Assembly (NCBI GenBank): GCA_016235455.1
Contig: JACRKZ010000073.1
Span: 1-64,000 of the forward strand
DNA from: Armatimonadota bacterium
Lineage (GTDB): Bacteria > Armatimonadota > UBA10988
Direction: 5' to 3'
Length of the DNA stretch: 64,000 bases
Shown: positions 26,607 to 36,876 of the stretch, in pieces
Position numbering within the stretch: position 1 is the first letter of the stretch
How the letters are laid out: each line of letters starts with the position of its first letter
Notes under the pieces: model-generated
What the model saw: only the letters and a program-made list of their open reading frames with translations
The model's database searches: none
What the model was told of the DNA's origin: nothing
Position numbers and translations under genes: made by a program

Positions 26607-27446
26607 TTGATGCGACGACGACGGACGCAGGCACAGCCTACCGACGGCGAACTCGGCCAGTTGGCCCGGATCGACGCCAATCGTCTGCCAACGCACATCG
26701 CCATGATCATGGACGGCAACGGGCGCTGGGCACGGCAGCGTCACATGCCCAGGACCTATGGCCATCTGCGCGGGGCCGAGGCGGTGGAGCGGGTCATCCG
26801 CTGCTGCCGGTATCTGCCCGACCGGCTGCGTGAGGCCGGACTGCTGGACGGTGAGCCGGCCAGCCGCATTCGCTACCTCACGCTGTACAGCTTCTCGAGC
26901 GAGAACTGGAGCCGTCCGCGCGAGGAGGTCAACGCGATCCTCTCGCTGATCGAGCAGAAGCTGCGCGAGAAGCTCGACGATCTGCTCAACCAGGGCGTGC
27001 GCATCCGCATGCTGGGGCGCGACCGCGAACTGCCCGAGTCGCTGCGCACCGAGTTCCAGAAAGAGATGGAGGTGACCGCCGGGTGTGATGACCTGACGGT
27101 CTACCTCGCCGTCAACTACGGTGGTCGGCAGGAGATCATCGACGCCGCGCTGCGCATGGCCGAGGCCATTCGCGGCGGCCAGTTGGCACCCGAGCAGGTG
27201 GACGAGCGGATGTTCGGCGAGTACCTCTACGCGCCGGACGTGCCGGACCCCGAACTACTGGTGCGTACCGGCGGCGAACTGCGGGTGAGCAACTTCCTGT
27301 TGTGGCAGATAGCGTACAGCGAGATGTGGGTCACGCCGACCCTGTGGCCGGCGCTGAGCGCCGAGGAGTTCTACCGGGCCTTGGCGGACTACCAATCACG
27401 GGAGCGGCGTTTTGGCGGGCTCAATGGCAATGGACAAGCGGGTTGA
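26607..27446 (+). CDS. uppS: Isoprenyl (undecaprenyl) diphosphate synthase
   Basis: HIAMIMDGNGRWARQR, FSSENWSRP, RTGGELRVSNFLLWQ. Confidence 0.97.
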   Translation: MMRRRRTQAQPTDGELGQLARIDANRLPTHIAMIMDGNGRWARQRHMPRTYGHLRGAEAVERVIRCCRYLPDRLREAGLLDGEPASRIRYLTLYSFSSENWSRPREEVNAILSLIEQKLREKLDDLLNQGVRIRMLGRDRELPESLRTEFQKEMEVTAGCDDLTVYLAVNYGGRQEIIDAALRMAEAIRGGQLAPEQVDERMFGEYLYAPDVPDPELLVRTGGELRVSNFLLWQIAYSEMWVTPTLWPALSAEEFYRALADYQSRERRFGGLNGNGQAG

Positions 27447-28344
27447 TCCCCAGCTGAGCCTGGTCGGCCAATGGCTGGCCGGGTTGTTAATGGTCGCGCT
27501 TCTGGCGGTCGATGCCGTGCCGGTGCTGCACGGTGCGCCGATGGTGCTCATCGGCCTCATGGGCGTGGTGCAGATGGGTCGCGAGATCGGCGCCGCGCTG
27601 GCGCGCCGCAGCGTGCATCCGTCCACGCCGATGATGAACTTCTGGGGGTCCATCGTCTTCCTGCACACGCTCTACTTTGCGCGCAGCGCGCAGTGGTCGA
27701 CCGCCATCGAGGTCATCAACACCGTGCTCATCGCGTTGTTCCTGCTGGTGCTGGCCGCCGCGGTGACCACCGAGGCCAAGTTCCACGGCTGGGTGCAAGG
27801 CGTGCGCGACCTGAGCTTGGCGCTCGGGCTGCCCGGTTTCTTCGGCCTGGCCGTCGGCGCCGGCGCCGCCATTCAGGCGGGCCACGAGCACCGCGCCACG
27901 GCCGCCGGCTCCGCCTTGATCGCCGTGGTCGTCGCAGCCGCCTGGCTGGCCAACGGCGCGGCGGCCGTGGCCGACCGCATGGGTGTGGGTGAGGCCGAGC
28001 GGCCAGCCCGCCTGCCCGCGACCATGCTGGGCCTGGTGGCGCGCGTAGTGACCATGGCCGTGGCCATGGGCATCGGCTGTGTGGCGACCAAGTCGCTGGC
28101 CCCGGCCACGGCGCTGGCGGCCGGCGCGGCGGGCGGTGTCGGCGGCTGGCTCGGCCACCGCCTGGTGGACTGGGCCGCGCGCTGGTGCGAGGTGGATCGC
28201 TTCCACGGCCGGCTGCCGTCCCATGTGGCTACGGTCCAGGGCCTCTACGACCGAGTTTTCGACGGCGGCTTGCTGGACTACGCCGGCAGCCTGCTGCTGG
28301 CGCTGCCCGCGGTCCTCGCGGTGCTGCTGCTGATGGGTGGGTAG
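27412..28344 (+). CDS. Polytopic membrane protein in the cdsA position; highly diverged phosphatidate cytidylyltransferase
   Basis: 310 aa multi-TM; between uppS and dxr; C-terminal VDRFHGRLPSHVATVQGLYDRVFDGGLL weakly matches the CdsA signature. Confidence 0.6.
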   Translation: MAGSMAMDKRVDPQLSLVGQWLAGLLMVALLAVDAVPVLHGAPMVLIGLMGVVQMGREIGAALARRSVHPSTPMMNFWGSIVFLHTLYFARSAQWSTAIEVINTVLIALFLLVLAAAVTTEAKFHGWVQGVRDLSLALGLPGFFGLAVGAGAAIQAGHEHRATAAGSALIAVVVAAAWLANGAAAVADRMGVGEAERPARLPATMLGLVARVVTMAVAMGIGCVATKSLAPATALAAGAAGGVGGWLGHRLVDWAARWCEVDRFHGRLPSHVATVQGLYDRVFDGGLLDYAGSLLLALPAVLAVLLLMGG

Positions 28345-28350
28345 ACAGAG

Positions 28351-29499
28351 ATGACGCGCATCGCGCTGCTGGGTTCGACCGGCTCCATCGGCACACAGAC
28401 GCTGGAGGTCGTGGAGCAACTGGGTGACGGCTACGACGTCGTGGCCCTGGCCGCTGGGCGGCAGGTATCGCTCCTGGCCGAGCAGGTGCGCCGTTGGCGC
28501 CCCAAGCTCGTGTCGGTGGCTGACGCCGCCGCGCGCGAGGAGTTGCGCGGCCTCATCGGCGACTCGACTCGCATCGTCTGCGGCGAAGAGGGTTTGGTTG
28601 AGGTCGCCACTTGGGAAAATGCCAATCTGGTGGTGGCGGCGGTGACCGGCGCGCTGGGGCTACGGCCGATCGTCGCGGCGTTGCAGGCCGGCAAGCGCGT
28701 GGCGCCGGCCAACAAGGAACCGCTGGTCATTGCGGGGTCCATCCTCATGCGCCTGACGCGTGAACAGGGCCTGCCGCTGGTGCCCATCGACTCCGAGCAC
28801 AGCGCCATCTACCAGTGCCTGCGCGGCGAGGATCCGGCCACCATCGAGCGGCTGGTGCTGACCGCCTCGGGCGGACCGTTCCGGGGCTGCGCGCTGGCCG
28901 ACCTGGCGGGCGTGACACCCGAGCAGGCGCTCAACCATCCGACCTGGAAGATGGGGCCGAAGATCACCATCGACAGCGCCACGCTCTTCAACAAGGGCCT
29001 GGAGGTGATCGAAGCGCAATGGTTGTTCGGGTTGCCAGTGGACAAGGTGGACGTGATTGTGCATCCTCAGAGCATCGTGCACTCGATGGTCGAGTTCCAG
29101 GACGGCAGCGTGCTGGCGCAGATGGATGACCCCAACATGCGCACGCCGATCCAGTTCGCGCTGACCTACCCGCACAGGGTGACCAGCCCGCGGTCGCGGC
29201 TCAACCTCGCGGCGCGCAAGCCGCTGAGCTTTGAGCAGCCCGACCTGGACGTGTTCCGCTGTCTGGCCCTGGCCTACGACGCCGCGCGCGCCGGAGGGCT
29301 GGTGCCGTGCGCCATGAACGCCGCCGACGAGGTGGCTGTGGAGCGGTTCCTGCAGGGACGCATCGGCTTCCTGGACATCCCGCGCGTCATCGAGCGGGTC
29401 ATGGAGCGCTGCGACCATGTGGCCGAGCCCGATCTGGACGCGTTGTTCGCGGCCGACGCCCAGGCCCGCCGTTGGGCTGACGAGGAGTGTGGATGCTGA
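28351..29499 (+). CDS. dxr: 1-deoxy-D-xylulose-5-phosphate reductoisomerase
   Basis: LLGSTGSIGTQTLEVV, ANKEPLV, PIDSEHSAIYQCL, LTASGGPF. Confidence 0.98.
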   Translation: MTRIALLGSTGSIGTQTLEVVEQLGDGYDVVALAAGRQVSLLAEQVRRWRPKLVSVADAAAREELRGLIGDSTRIVCGEEGLVEVATWENANLVVAAVTGALGLRPIVAALQAGKRVAPANKEPLVIAGSILMRLTREQGLPLVPIDSEHSAIYQCLRGEDPATIERLVLTASGGPFRGCALADLAGVTPEQALNHPTWKMGPKITIDSATLFNKGLEVIEAQWLFGLPVDKVDVIVHPQSIVHSMVEFQDGSVLAQMDDPNMRTPIQFALTYPHRVTSPRSRLNLAARKPLSFEQPDLDVFRCLALAYDAARAGGLVPCAMNAADEVAVERFLQGRIGFLDIPRVIERVMERCDHVAEPDLDALFAADAQARRWADEECGC

Positions 29500-30935
29500 C
29501 CGTCATGGGCACATCTTTGTGGCACAACCTGTCGACGTGGGTGCAGATTCTGCTGGCGCTTGGCGGGATCATCCTCGTCCATGAGATCGGCCACTTCATG
29601 TTCGCCAAGTGGACCGGCATCCACGTGGACGAGTTCGCCGTGGGGCTCGGCCCCACTGTGGCCAAATGGGAGCGCAACGGCACGCTGTACCGCGTGGCGC
29701 CGCTGCTGTTCATGGGTTACGTGCGCATCCGCGGCCTCGAGGGCGAAGAGAACGCCGAAGTGCTGCCCGGCGGGTTCTACAGCCGGCCGCACTACCAGCG
29801 TATCCTGGTGATGATCGGTGGCGCGCTGGTCAACTTGGTCACCGCGGCGCTGCTGTTCGGTCTGGTCTACACCGCCTGGGGCGTGCTCGACGAGAATGTC
29901 GATACCACGCTGGCCACGGTGCAGCCGGGCTCGGCCGCCGAGGCCGCCGGCCTCGTCGCTGACTGCCGCATCATCGCGCTCGACGGCCAGACGCTGGCCA
30001 AACCCGAGGCCATTGAGAAGGCGGTCAAGGCGTCCGGTGGACGCGAGATGACCTTCCGCGTGGTCTACCCCGACGGCACGCAGCGCGACCAGACGATCAC
30101 GCCGCGGCGCGACGACGGCACCGGTCGTTACCTGATCGGTGTGGTGTTCCGCACCGACTTCGGGTTCGAGCGCAAGATCGGGCGGGTTACCCCGGGCGGC
30201 CCGGCGGCTGCGGCCGGCCTGCGGCGCGGTGACGAGATCCTGACCCTGGGTGGCCGGCGCGTGACGCACCCGACGCAGATCGTCGAGGCGCTGACCACGG
30301 TGCCCACGGCGCTTGAGAAGGCCGACGCGCGCAGCACCAAGCTGCCGCCGGTGGGCCTCACCGTCGAGCGCGGTGGCGAAGTGATCGAGATGCAGGTCAC
30401 CCCCAAGGCGAAGAAGTCCGAGCGCATCAAGCCCACCGCGCCCGGCGAGAAGGCGGCGCCCGCCGCCGAACGCCCACTGGAATCGTATCTGGTGGCGGAT
30501 CCCGGTTTCCAGCTGCAGCGGCGCATGAAGCGCCTGGGCCTGGCCACGGCGCTGTGGACCGGCATCACGCGCACCGAGCAGATCGTCGTCGACGTCACGC
30601 AAAACGTCATCCAGCTCTTCCGCGGCGTGGGGCTCAAGCAGGTCGGCGGCCCGGTGATGATCGTCAAGTCGCTGTCCGATGCGGCGTCCGTGGGTCTCTA
30701 TGACCTGCTCACCTGGGCGGCCAGCCTGTCGATCATGATCGGCGTGTTCAACCTGTTGCCGCTGCCCGCACTCGACGGTGGTCGGGTCGTGTTCATCCTC
30801 ATCGACTGGGTGGCGTCGGCGTTGCCGTCGCGCCGGCAGGTCGACCGGCGGCTGGAGGGCACGATCCACGCGGTCGGCCTGATGTTGCTGCTGGCGTTGA
30901 TGGTCGTCATCACGTTCCGAGATCTGACGCGCTAG
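29487..30935 (+). CDS. rseP: RIP metalloprotease (site-2 protease) with PDZ domains
   Basis: HEIGHFMFAKWTGI, internal PDZ, LPLPALDGGR. Confidence 0.93.
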   Translation: MWMLTVMGTSLWHNLSTWVQILLALGGIILVHEIGHFMFAKWTGIHVDEFAVGLGPTVAKWERNGTLYRVAPLLFMGYVRIRGLEGEENAEVLPGGFYSRPHYQRILVMIGGALVNLVTAALLFGLVYTAWGVLDENVDTTLATVQPGSAAEAAGLVADCRIIALDGQTLAKPEAIEKAVKASGGREMTFRVVYPDGTQRDQTITPRRDDGTGRYLIGVVFRTDFGFERKIGRVTPGGPAAAAGLRRGDEILTLGGRRVTHPTQIVEALTTVPTALEKADARSTKLPPVGLTVERGGEVIEMQVTPKAKKSERIKPTAPGEKAAPAAERPLESYLVADPGFQLQRRMKRLGLATALWTGITRTEQIVVDVTQNVIQLFRGVGLKQVGGPVMIVKSLSDAASVGLYDLLTWAASLSIMIGVFNLLPLPALDGGRVVFILIDWVASALPSRRQVDRRLEGTIHAVGLMLLLALMVVITFRDLTR

Positions 30936-30984
30936 ACAGCGCCGTACTGTGCCTTGGTGGGCGCCGGCGCAAGGAGTGGGTGCG

Positions 30985-32010
30985 ATGGTGCGCTGGGCCG
31001 TGCTGCTGATGTTGGCGACGCTGACCGCGGTGAGCGCGGCTGAGGTGCTGTACGACAAGGACGGTCTGATCTCGGACAAGTCCAAGCGGCTGCCCAGCGG
31101 CGAATGGGCCGAGGTCGTGTCCGTCAAGGCCAAGCCGAACCAGCTCATCACCGTGACCGTCGCGGCCAAGGGCTTCACCCCGTACCTGATCATCACGCCG
31201 CCCAACGGCCAGCAGGTCGACCGCCGCGGCGAAGGTACGGACGTCAGCGTGAGTTTCCTGTGCCTGGTCGAGGGCGACGCCGCGGTCGTGGTGACCACCG
31301 CCGGTCCCACGGAGAAGGGCGCGTTCCACCTGACCATCCGCTCGGGACTGCTCGAAGGCAAGCTGGACGAAGGCTGCACGGTGCTGGAGAGCGGTGAGTA
31401 CAGCCGCGTGGTGCCGGTCTGGTTGCCGGCCGGCGAGTATGTTGTCGCGCTCGGCTCCCAGGCGTTCAACCCGTACCTGATTCTGCATGAGGGCGATCGC
31501 GAAGTGAACGTCGACGACGACCTGGGCGCCGCCAACGGCGCAGCCAGGGCGCTGGCCCAGTTGACGGAGCCGACCCTCGTGGGCGTCCAGGTGACCTCAC
31601 ACGCCAAGGGCGAGAAGGGCGCGTGGCACCTGTTCATCGCGCCCGGCATTCCCGCGCTCGACCAGCCGCGCAGCGCCAAGGGCAAGCTTGAAAAGGGCGA
31701 CTATGACGACGCCGGCCGCCTGTCCGACTCCTACTCGATGGTTCTGGCCAAAGGCGTGAAGGTGCGCTTCACGGCCAAGGCCACGGGTTTTGTACCCAAG
31801 CTGGTGGTCTACGACGGCGCCGGCAAGCGCGCTGAGGCCACGGTCGCCGGCGACACCGCCACGCTGACCCTCGAGAACTCCGCCGCGGGCACGCTGCAAC
31901 TGCTCATCCAAGGCCAGGAGCCCGGCACCGGCGGAGACTACCAATTGACCGCCGAAGCCGACACCTCCGTGGCGGCGCCACCAGCCGCTGGTGCGGGCGG
32001 CCTGCTCTAG
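30985..32010 (+). CDS. Secreted protein with three tandem PPC-like beta domains
   Basis: Signal peptide MVRWAVLLMLATLTAVSAAEVL; three ~100-aa units each with ...GFTPYL/AFNPYL/GFVPKL cores. Confidence 0.6.
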   Translation: MVRWAVLLMLATLTAVSAAEVLYDKDGLISDKSKRLPSGEWAEVVSVKAKPNQLITVTVAAKGFTPYLIITPPNGQQVDRRGEGTDVSVSFLCLVEGDAAVVVTTAGPTEKGAFHLTIRSGLLEGKLDEGCTVLESGEYSRVVPVWLPAGEYVVALGSQAFNPYLILHEGDREVNVDDDLGAANGAARALAQLTEPTLVGVQVTSHAKGEKGAWHLFIAPGIPALDQPRSAKGKLEKGDYDDAGRLSDSYSMVLAKGVKVRFTAKATGFVPKLVVYDGAGKRAEATVAGDTATLTLENSAAGTLQLLIQGQEPGTGGDYQLTAEADTSVAAPPAAGAGGLL

Positions 32011-32012
32011 GC

Positions 32013-33110
32013 TCAGCGGTAGGCGGCGGCCCGGTCGGCCAGTTCGCGGGCCGCGGTCTCGTTGGGCGCCCAGGTCTGGATGTACAGGCCGCGTCCGCCG
32101 CAGGCATCCAGCAACGGCAGGACCTCGTCATAGCGCACGCCGACTGCCTGCACCGACTTGCCGGCCGCCAGGATGCGCCGGTACAGGTCCCAGTGGCGCG
32201 GATGGCCGCCGCTGTCGCCCACCGAGATCCGCCGCGGGGTCCACTCAATGGCCTGCAGCGCCTCGATCTCGAGCAGCGCCTCCACATGGCACAGGCAGTC
32301 TTCCCCATCCAGGTGGAACATGGCATAGTCCAGCCACGCACACTGCCGCGCCAACGCGGGCACCACGAAGCGCCGGAACACGGCGGGTGAGAACATGGCC
32401 GCGGCATCGCACTGTACCTTGGCCGTGCGGCCGGGCCCCCAGATGCCGAAGCAGAAGCAGTTGCCGCCCAGGCCGTCGCGCACCACCGAGGCGAAGTCGT
32501 CGAACACATCGAAATAGGCTTCGTTGATCTGGTCGAGCTGGTCGAGCACCCACTCCGGCCGGTCGAGCGTGTCCATCATCAGCCGTTCGGCGCCGCGCAT
32601 GGCCGACAGAACATCCATGTTCTCGACCAGGTCGGGCAGGCTGGTGAGCCAGCGGCCCGCGCTCTCCGCGGCCGACAGTTCGAGCATGGCGCGGTGCCGC
32701 CGGTACGGCCAACTGGTGCGGTCGATGGCGATGCGCGGGTGCTGCTCGGGTGGGTCGGCGATGCACGGGTCCGACCACACCGTCCCGGGGTGGAGATCGA
32801 GGTGGCAGCCCACGTAGCCGGTCAGGTCGCCCGCGGCGCTGTGGGTACCCAGCATGGGGAAGGCGTCGGCCCCGTGGTAGGTGCGGCTCAGGTGGTACTC
32901 GCCGTGGCGGACGCGGTGCTCGGCGCCGAACCACTGCTCGGCCAGGTCGGCCGCCGGCGGCGGCGCGGGCAGGTCGGCCCACGGCTGGTCGGCCGGGGCG
33001 GTGACCCACAGCACCAGGGCGCGCTGCTGCCACCATGCGGCATGGTTGTCACGGGCGCTGGCCCAGTCTTCCTTCCACAGCGGATCGGTCGTAGCGCCGG
33101 CAGCATTCAT
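32013..33110 (-). CDS. Uroporphyrinogen decarboxylase (URO-D)-like methyltransferase family protein
   Basis: Fold-pattern motifs ...LHLDGEDCLCHVEALLEIEALQAIEWTP...; start MNAAGATTDP at 33110. Confidence 0.65.
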   Translation of the reverse strand: MNAAGATTDPLWKEDWASARDNHAAWWQQRALVLWVTAPADQPWADLPAPPPAADLAEQWFGAEHRVRHGEYHLSRTYHGADAFPMLGTHSAAGDLTGYVGCHLDLHPGTVWSDPCIADPPEQHPRIAIDRTSWPYRRHRAMLELSAAESAGRWLTSLPDLVENMDVLSAMRGAERLMMDTLDRPEWVLDQLDQINEAYFDVFDDFASVVRDGLGGNCFCFGIWGPGRTAKVQCDAAAMFSPAVFRRFVVPALARQCAWLDYAMFHLDGEDCLCHVEALLEIEALQAIEWTPRRISVGDSGGHPRHWDLYRRILAAGKSVQAVGVRYDEVLPLLDACGGRGLYIQTWAPNETAARELADRAAAYR

Positions 33111-33258
33111 CGTTGGCCCTTCCCGCGGCGCATGGTACCCAGCGGCGGCGGGCGAGTCCAGCGCAAAGTGGGAAGGAGGGCCTCGGCGCCCGGCGAACAC
33201 AAGCAGGTCCGCGAGTCTGTGGGGCCGCGGCACTGCAAACGATGAGGAGCAGACGGCG

Positions 33259-34317
33259 ATGGCAGGTAAGAAGAGCGTCAAGGCGGAGAAGGCTGCCGAG
33301 GCGCGGGCGTACCCGGTGCTCGACCATGTGAAGGTCGGCATCATCGGCTATGGTGGCGCATTCAACATGGGCTTGACCCATGGCCGGTCGATGGAGAAGA
33401 CCGGCAAGATGAGCATCACCGCGGTGTGCGACCTGGACGAGTCGCGCGTGGCCGTGGCCAAGAACGATTTCCCCGGTATCGAGACGTATACCGACATCAA
33501 GAAGATGCTCAAGAAGGCCGACATCGACCTGGCCGTGATCATCCTGCCGCACAACGCCCACGCGCCGATCGCCATCGAGTGCGCTCAGGCTGGCAAGCAT
33601 GTCGTGGTTGAGAAGCCGATGTGCATCAGCGATGCCGAGGCGCAAGCCATGATCGCCGCCGCCGCCGAGAACAAGACCATGCTGTCGGTGTTCCACAACC
33701 GGCGCTGGGACGGCGACTTCGTCACGCTGCGCGAGATCATCTGCGAAGAGAAGCTCATCGGCGACGTGTTCCACGTCGAGATGTTCGGCGGCGGCTACGG
33801 CAAGCCAGGCACCTGGTGGCGCAGCTTCAAGGCCATCTCCGGCGGCCACTTCTTCGACTGGGGCGCGCACTACCTGGACTGGTTGCTGCAGATCCTGCCG
33901 CAAAAGATCACCGGCGTGACCGGCTTCTTCCACAAGCTCAAGTGGCACGATGTGACCAACGAGGACGACGTTGAGGCGGCCATCCGCTTCGAGGACGGCT
34001 GCGTGGCGCATGTGCACATGAGCAGCCTGGCCATGCTGGGCAAGGAGCGCTGGCGCCTGCTGGGTACCGAGGGTTCGGTGGTCTCGGCCAACGACAAGTT
34101 CATCGTGCAGAAGATGGTCGGCGAGCGTCGCGCCACCATCGAAGTGCCCTACAAGCCCAGCAACTGGGACGGCTACTATGCGAACGTGGCCGAGCATCTG
34201 ACCGCCGGCGCGGACCTGATCGTCAAGGCCTCGGAGGCCCGCCGGGTCATCGCCATCATGGACACGGCCGAGAAGTCGTCGGCCAGTGGCAAGACCGAGC
34301 CGCTGCCGACCGAGTAG
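33259..34317 (+). CDS. Gfo/Idh/MocA-family oxidoreductase
   Basis: VGIIGYGGAFNMG...GKHVVVEKPM...GGHFFDWGAHYLDW. Confidence 0.93.
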   Translation: MAGKKSVKAEKAAEARAYPVLDHVKVGIIGYGGAFNMGLTHGRSMEKTGKMSITAVCDLDESRVAVAKNDFPGIETYTDIKKMLKKADIDLAVIILPHNAHAPIAIECAQAGKHVVVEKPMCISDAEAQAMIAAAAENKTMLSVFHNRRWDGDFVTLREIICEEKLIGDVFHVEMFGGGYGKPGTWWRSFKAISGGHFFDWGAHYLDWLLQILPQKITGVTGFFHKLKWHDVTNEDDVEAAIRFEDGCVAHVHMSSLAMLGKERWRLLGTEGSVVSANDKFIVQKMVGERRATIEVPYKPSNWDGYYANVAEHLTAGADLIVKASEARRVIAIMDTAEKSSASGKTEPLPTE

Positions 34318-34378
34318 TCCAGGTGTGGCCGGCGGCCTGGCGTCGTCGGCCACCCCCGACCTTTGAGGGGGCTCAACC

Positions 34379-34837
34379 GTGGCACGAACAACCCAACCGC
34401 GCCGCCGCGCCGAGCAGACGGAAGACACCGATGACCTGCTCTTCAACGGGGTGATCCTGGCCGACCTGGCCATCGGTCTGTTCTGGGGCGGACTGTCAGC
34501 GGGCTACGTGGCCATGAAGCACATGGGTACCAAGGTCGCCTGGCACTCCATGGCCTGGTTTGCGTTCTGGTTGGTCGGTCTCGTGGCCGTCATGGCCGGT
34601 GATGTGTTCTTTCGGCTCATCGCCGAACGTGATCAGCCGCTCTACTACCGGCTCTTCCGCTCGCAGCGCGGCGGCGTGTTGCTGACCATGCCGGTCTGGC
34701 TGGTGAGCATCGTGGTGCTGGGTGTGGCCTTGGCCTTCTCGACGGGCGACGGCGAGCCGGGCGCCAAGGTGCACATCCAGACCAACTCGACCGCCGAGCC
34801 GACGACCGAGCCAACCGCCAAGCCCGCGGACCGTTGA
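34379..34837 (+). CDS. Small membrane protein, hypothetical
   Basis: 152 aa, ~3 TM segments, GTG start after GAGGGG. Confidence 0.5.
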   Translation: MARTTQPRRRAEQTEDTDDLLFNGVILADLAIGLFWGGLSAGYVAMKHMGTKVAWHSMAWFAFWLVGLVAVMAGDVFFRLIAERDQPLYYRLFRSQRGGVLLTMPVWLVSIVVLGVALAFSTGDGEPGAKVHIQTNSTAEPTTEPTAKPADR

Positions 34838-34868
34838 CCGCGAGCGCTGCTTTCCTGTGAGGGACTCC

Positions 34869-36869
34869 ATGAAACCGATGAGATTGCTGCTGGGCCTCCT
34901 GGCGGCACTGAGCCTGACGCCGTGCGTCCAGGCCCAGGAGCCGGCCAAGCCTTTCGTTCATCCGCTCTTCTGTGACAACGCCGTGCTGCAGCGCGACACC
35001 GTCTTCCCCGTGTGGGGCTGGACCCAGCCCGGCGCGCAGGTCACCGTCCAGTTCGCGGGCCGGACGGCGGCCGCCAAGGCCCAGGCCGATGGCAAGTGGT
35101 GCGCGAAGCTCGGCCCGTTCTCGGCCGGCGGCCCGTTCGAGCTGGTCATCTCCGGGCCGGAGCAGGCCAAGCTCACCAACGTCATGTGTGGTGACGTCTG
35201 GATCTGCAGCGGCCAGTCCAACATGGAGATGGGCATCAACGCCATCGACTCTCCCAAGGACGTCGCGGCGGCCAACTACCCCGGCATCCGGTTGTTCATG
35301 GTCGACAACGCCATCGACACCAAGCCGCGCGCGGTGTTGCCGGGTAAGTGGAAGGTCTGCACGCCACAGAGCGCGGTCGAGGGCGGCTGGAATGGCTTCT
35401 CCGCGGTCGGCTACTTCTTCGGGCGCTACCTGCACGAGACGCTGAAGGTGCCCATCGGCCTGATCGACAGCAACTGGGGCGGTACCATCGCCGAGGCCTG
35501 GACCAGCGGCGACAGCCTGCGCAAGATGCCGGACTTTGCTGAACAGGTGCAGTTGCTTGAGAACGCCAAGAACGGCGAGGCTGACCTGGCCAAGGCCATG
35601 GACGGCTGGTGGGCCAAGAACGATCCCGGCTCGGACGCCGCCAGGAGTTGGGCTGCCGTGGATGCCGACACCAAGGCTTTCGGTACCATGGACCTGCCCA
35701 AGACCTGGGAGGACGGCGGCTGGGGTGCCTGGGATGGCATCGCCTGGTTCCGGCGCGACGTGAACCTGTCGGCTGACTGGGCCGGCAAGGAGGCCACGCT
35801 GAGCCTCGGTCCCATCGACGATCGCGACACGACCTACGTCAACGGCACCAAGGTCGGTGCGGGCAATGACTGGCAGACGCCGCGCGTCTACAAGCTGCCG
35901 GCCGGCCTGCTCAAGGCCGGACGCAACGTCATCGCGGTGCGTGTGCTCGACACCGGTGGCGGCGGCGGCATCTACGGCCAGGCCGACCAGATGAAGCTGA
36001 GCGCCGCTGGGCTGGCGGATGGCTCGCTGGCCGGGACGTGGCTGGCGCGTCGCAGCGTGTCGCTGGATAAGTGCGGTTCGCCGCCGGCGGTGGTCGGGCA
36101 GGGCAATCCCAACTACCCGACACTGCTCTACAACGCCATGATCGCGCCGCTCACGCCCTATGGCCTGCGCGGCGCCGTCTGGTACCAGGGCGAATCGAAT
36201 GTGGGCCGCGCGCGGCAGTATGCACGGCTGATGCCGGTGCTCATCGCCGACTGGCGCGGGAAGTTCGACAACCCGCGCATGGGCTTCTACACCACGCAGT
36301 TGGCTAACTTCATGGCCCGGCAGCCGCAGCCCGGCGAGTCCGGCTGGGCGGAGCTGCGTGAGGCCCAGGCCGATACCGCGGAGCATGTACGCCACTCGGG
36401 CATGGCCGTGGCCATCGACATCGGCGATGCCGGTGATATCCATCCCAAGAACAAGCAGGACGTGGGCAAGCGGCTGGCGCTGGCGGCGCTGGCACGCACC
36501 TATGGCCTCGATATCGAGTACTCCGGCCCGCAGTACCGCGCGATGACCGTCGAGGGCAACTGCGCGCGGCTGACCATGGCCCATGTGCGCGGTGGTCTGG
36601 TGGCCAAGGACGGGCCGTTGACCGGCTTCGCTATCAAGGGCGAAGACGGCCGATGGCTGTGGGCCGAAGCGGTCATCGATGGCGAGCAGGTCGTGGTCTG
36701 CTCGCCGCTGGTGGCCAAGCCGGTGGCGGTGCGCTACGCCTGGGCCGACAACCCGGCCTGCAACCTGTACAACCGTGCTGGTCTGCCCGCCGTGCCGTTC
36801 CGCACGGACACGCCCTACAGCGAGCCGCCCGTGGCGCGGCCCGCGATGAGGACCAATACGCTGAGGTAG
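34869..36869 (+). CDS. Sialate O-acetylesterase (SASA/SGNH family), secreted
   Basis: Signal peptide; LFCDNAVLQRD, VWICSGQSNMEMGI (catalytic Ser), GAVWYQGESNVG. Confidence 0.93.
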   Translation: MKPMRLLLGLLAALSLTPCVQAQEPAKPFVHPLFCDNAVLQRDTVFPVWGWTQPGAQVTVQFAGRTAAAKAQADGKWCAKLGPFSAGGPFELVISGPEQAKLTNVMCGDVWICSGQSNMEMGINAIDSPKDVAAANYPGIRLFMVDNAIDTKPRAVLPGKWKVCTPQSAVEGGWNGFSAVGYFFGRYLHETLKVPIGLIDSNWGGTIAEAWTSGDSLRKMPDFAEQVQLLENAKNGEADLAKAMDGWWAKNDPGSDAARSWAAVDADTKAFGTMDLPKTWEDGGWGAWDGIAWFRRDVNLSADWAGKEATLSLGPIDDRDTTYVNGTKVGAGNDWQTPRVYKLPAGLLKAGRNVIAVRVLDTGGGGGIYGQADQMKLSAAGLADGSLAGTWLARRSVSLDKCGSPPAVVGQGNPNYPTLLYNAMIAPLTPYGLRGAVWYQGESNVGRARQYARLMPVLIADWRGKFDNPRMGFYTTQLANFMARQPQPGESGWAELREAQADTAEHVRHSGMAVAIDIGDAGDIHPKNKQDVGKRLALAALARTYGLDIEYSGPQYRAMTVEGNCARLTMAHVRGGLVAKDGPLTGFAIKGEDGRWLWAEAVIDGEQVVVCSPLVAKPVAVRYAWADNPACNLYNRAGLPAVPFRTDTPYSEPPVARPAMRTNTLR

Positions 36870-36876
36870 GCTGGTC

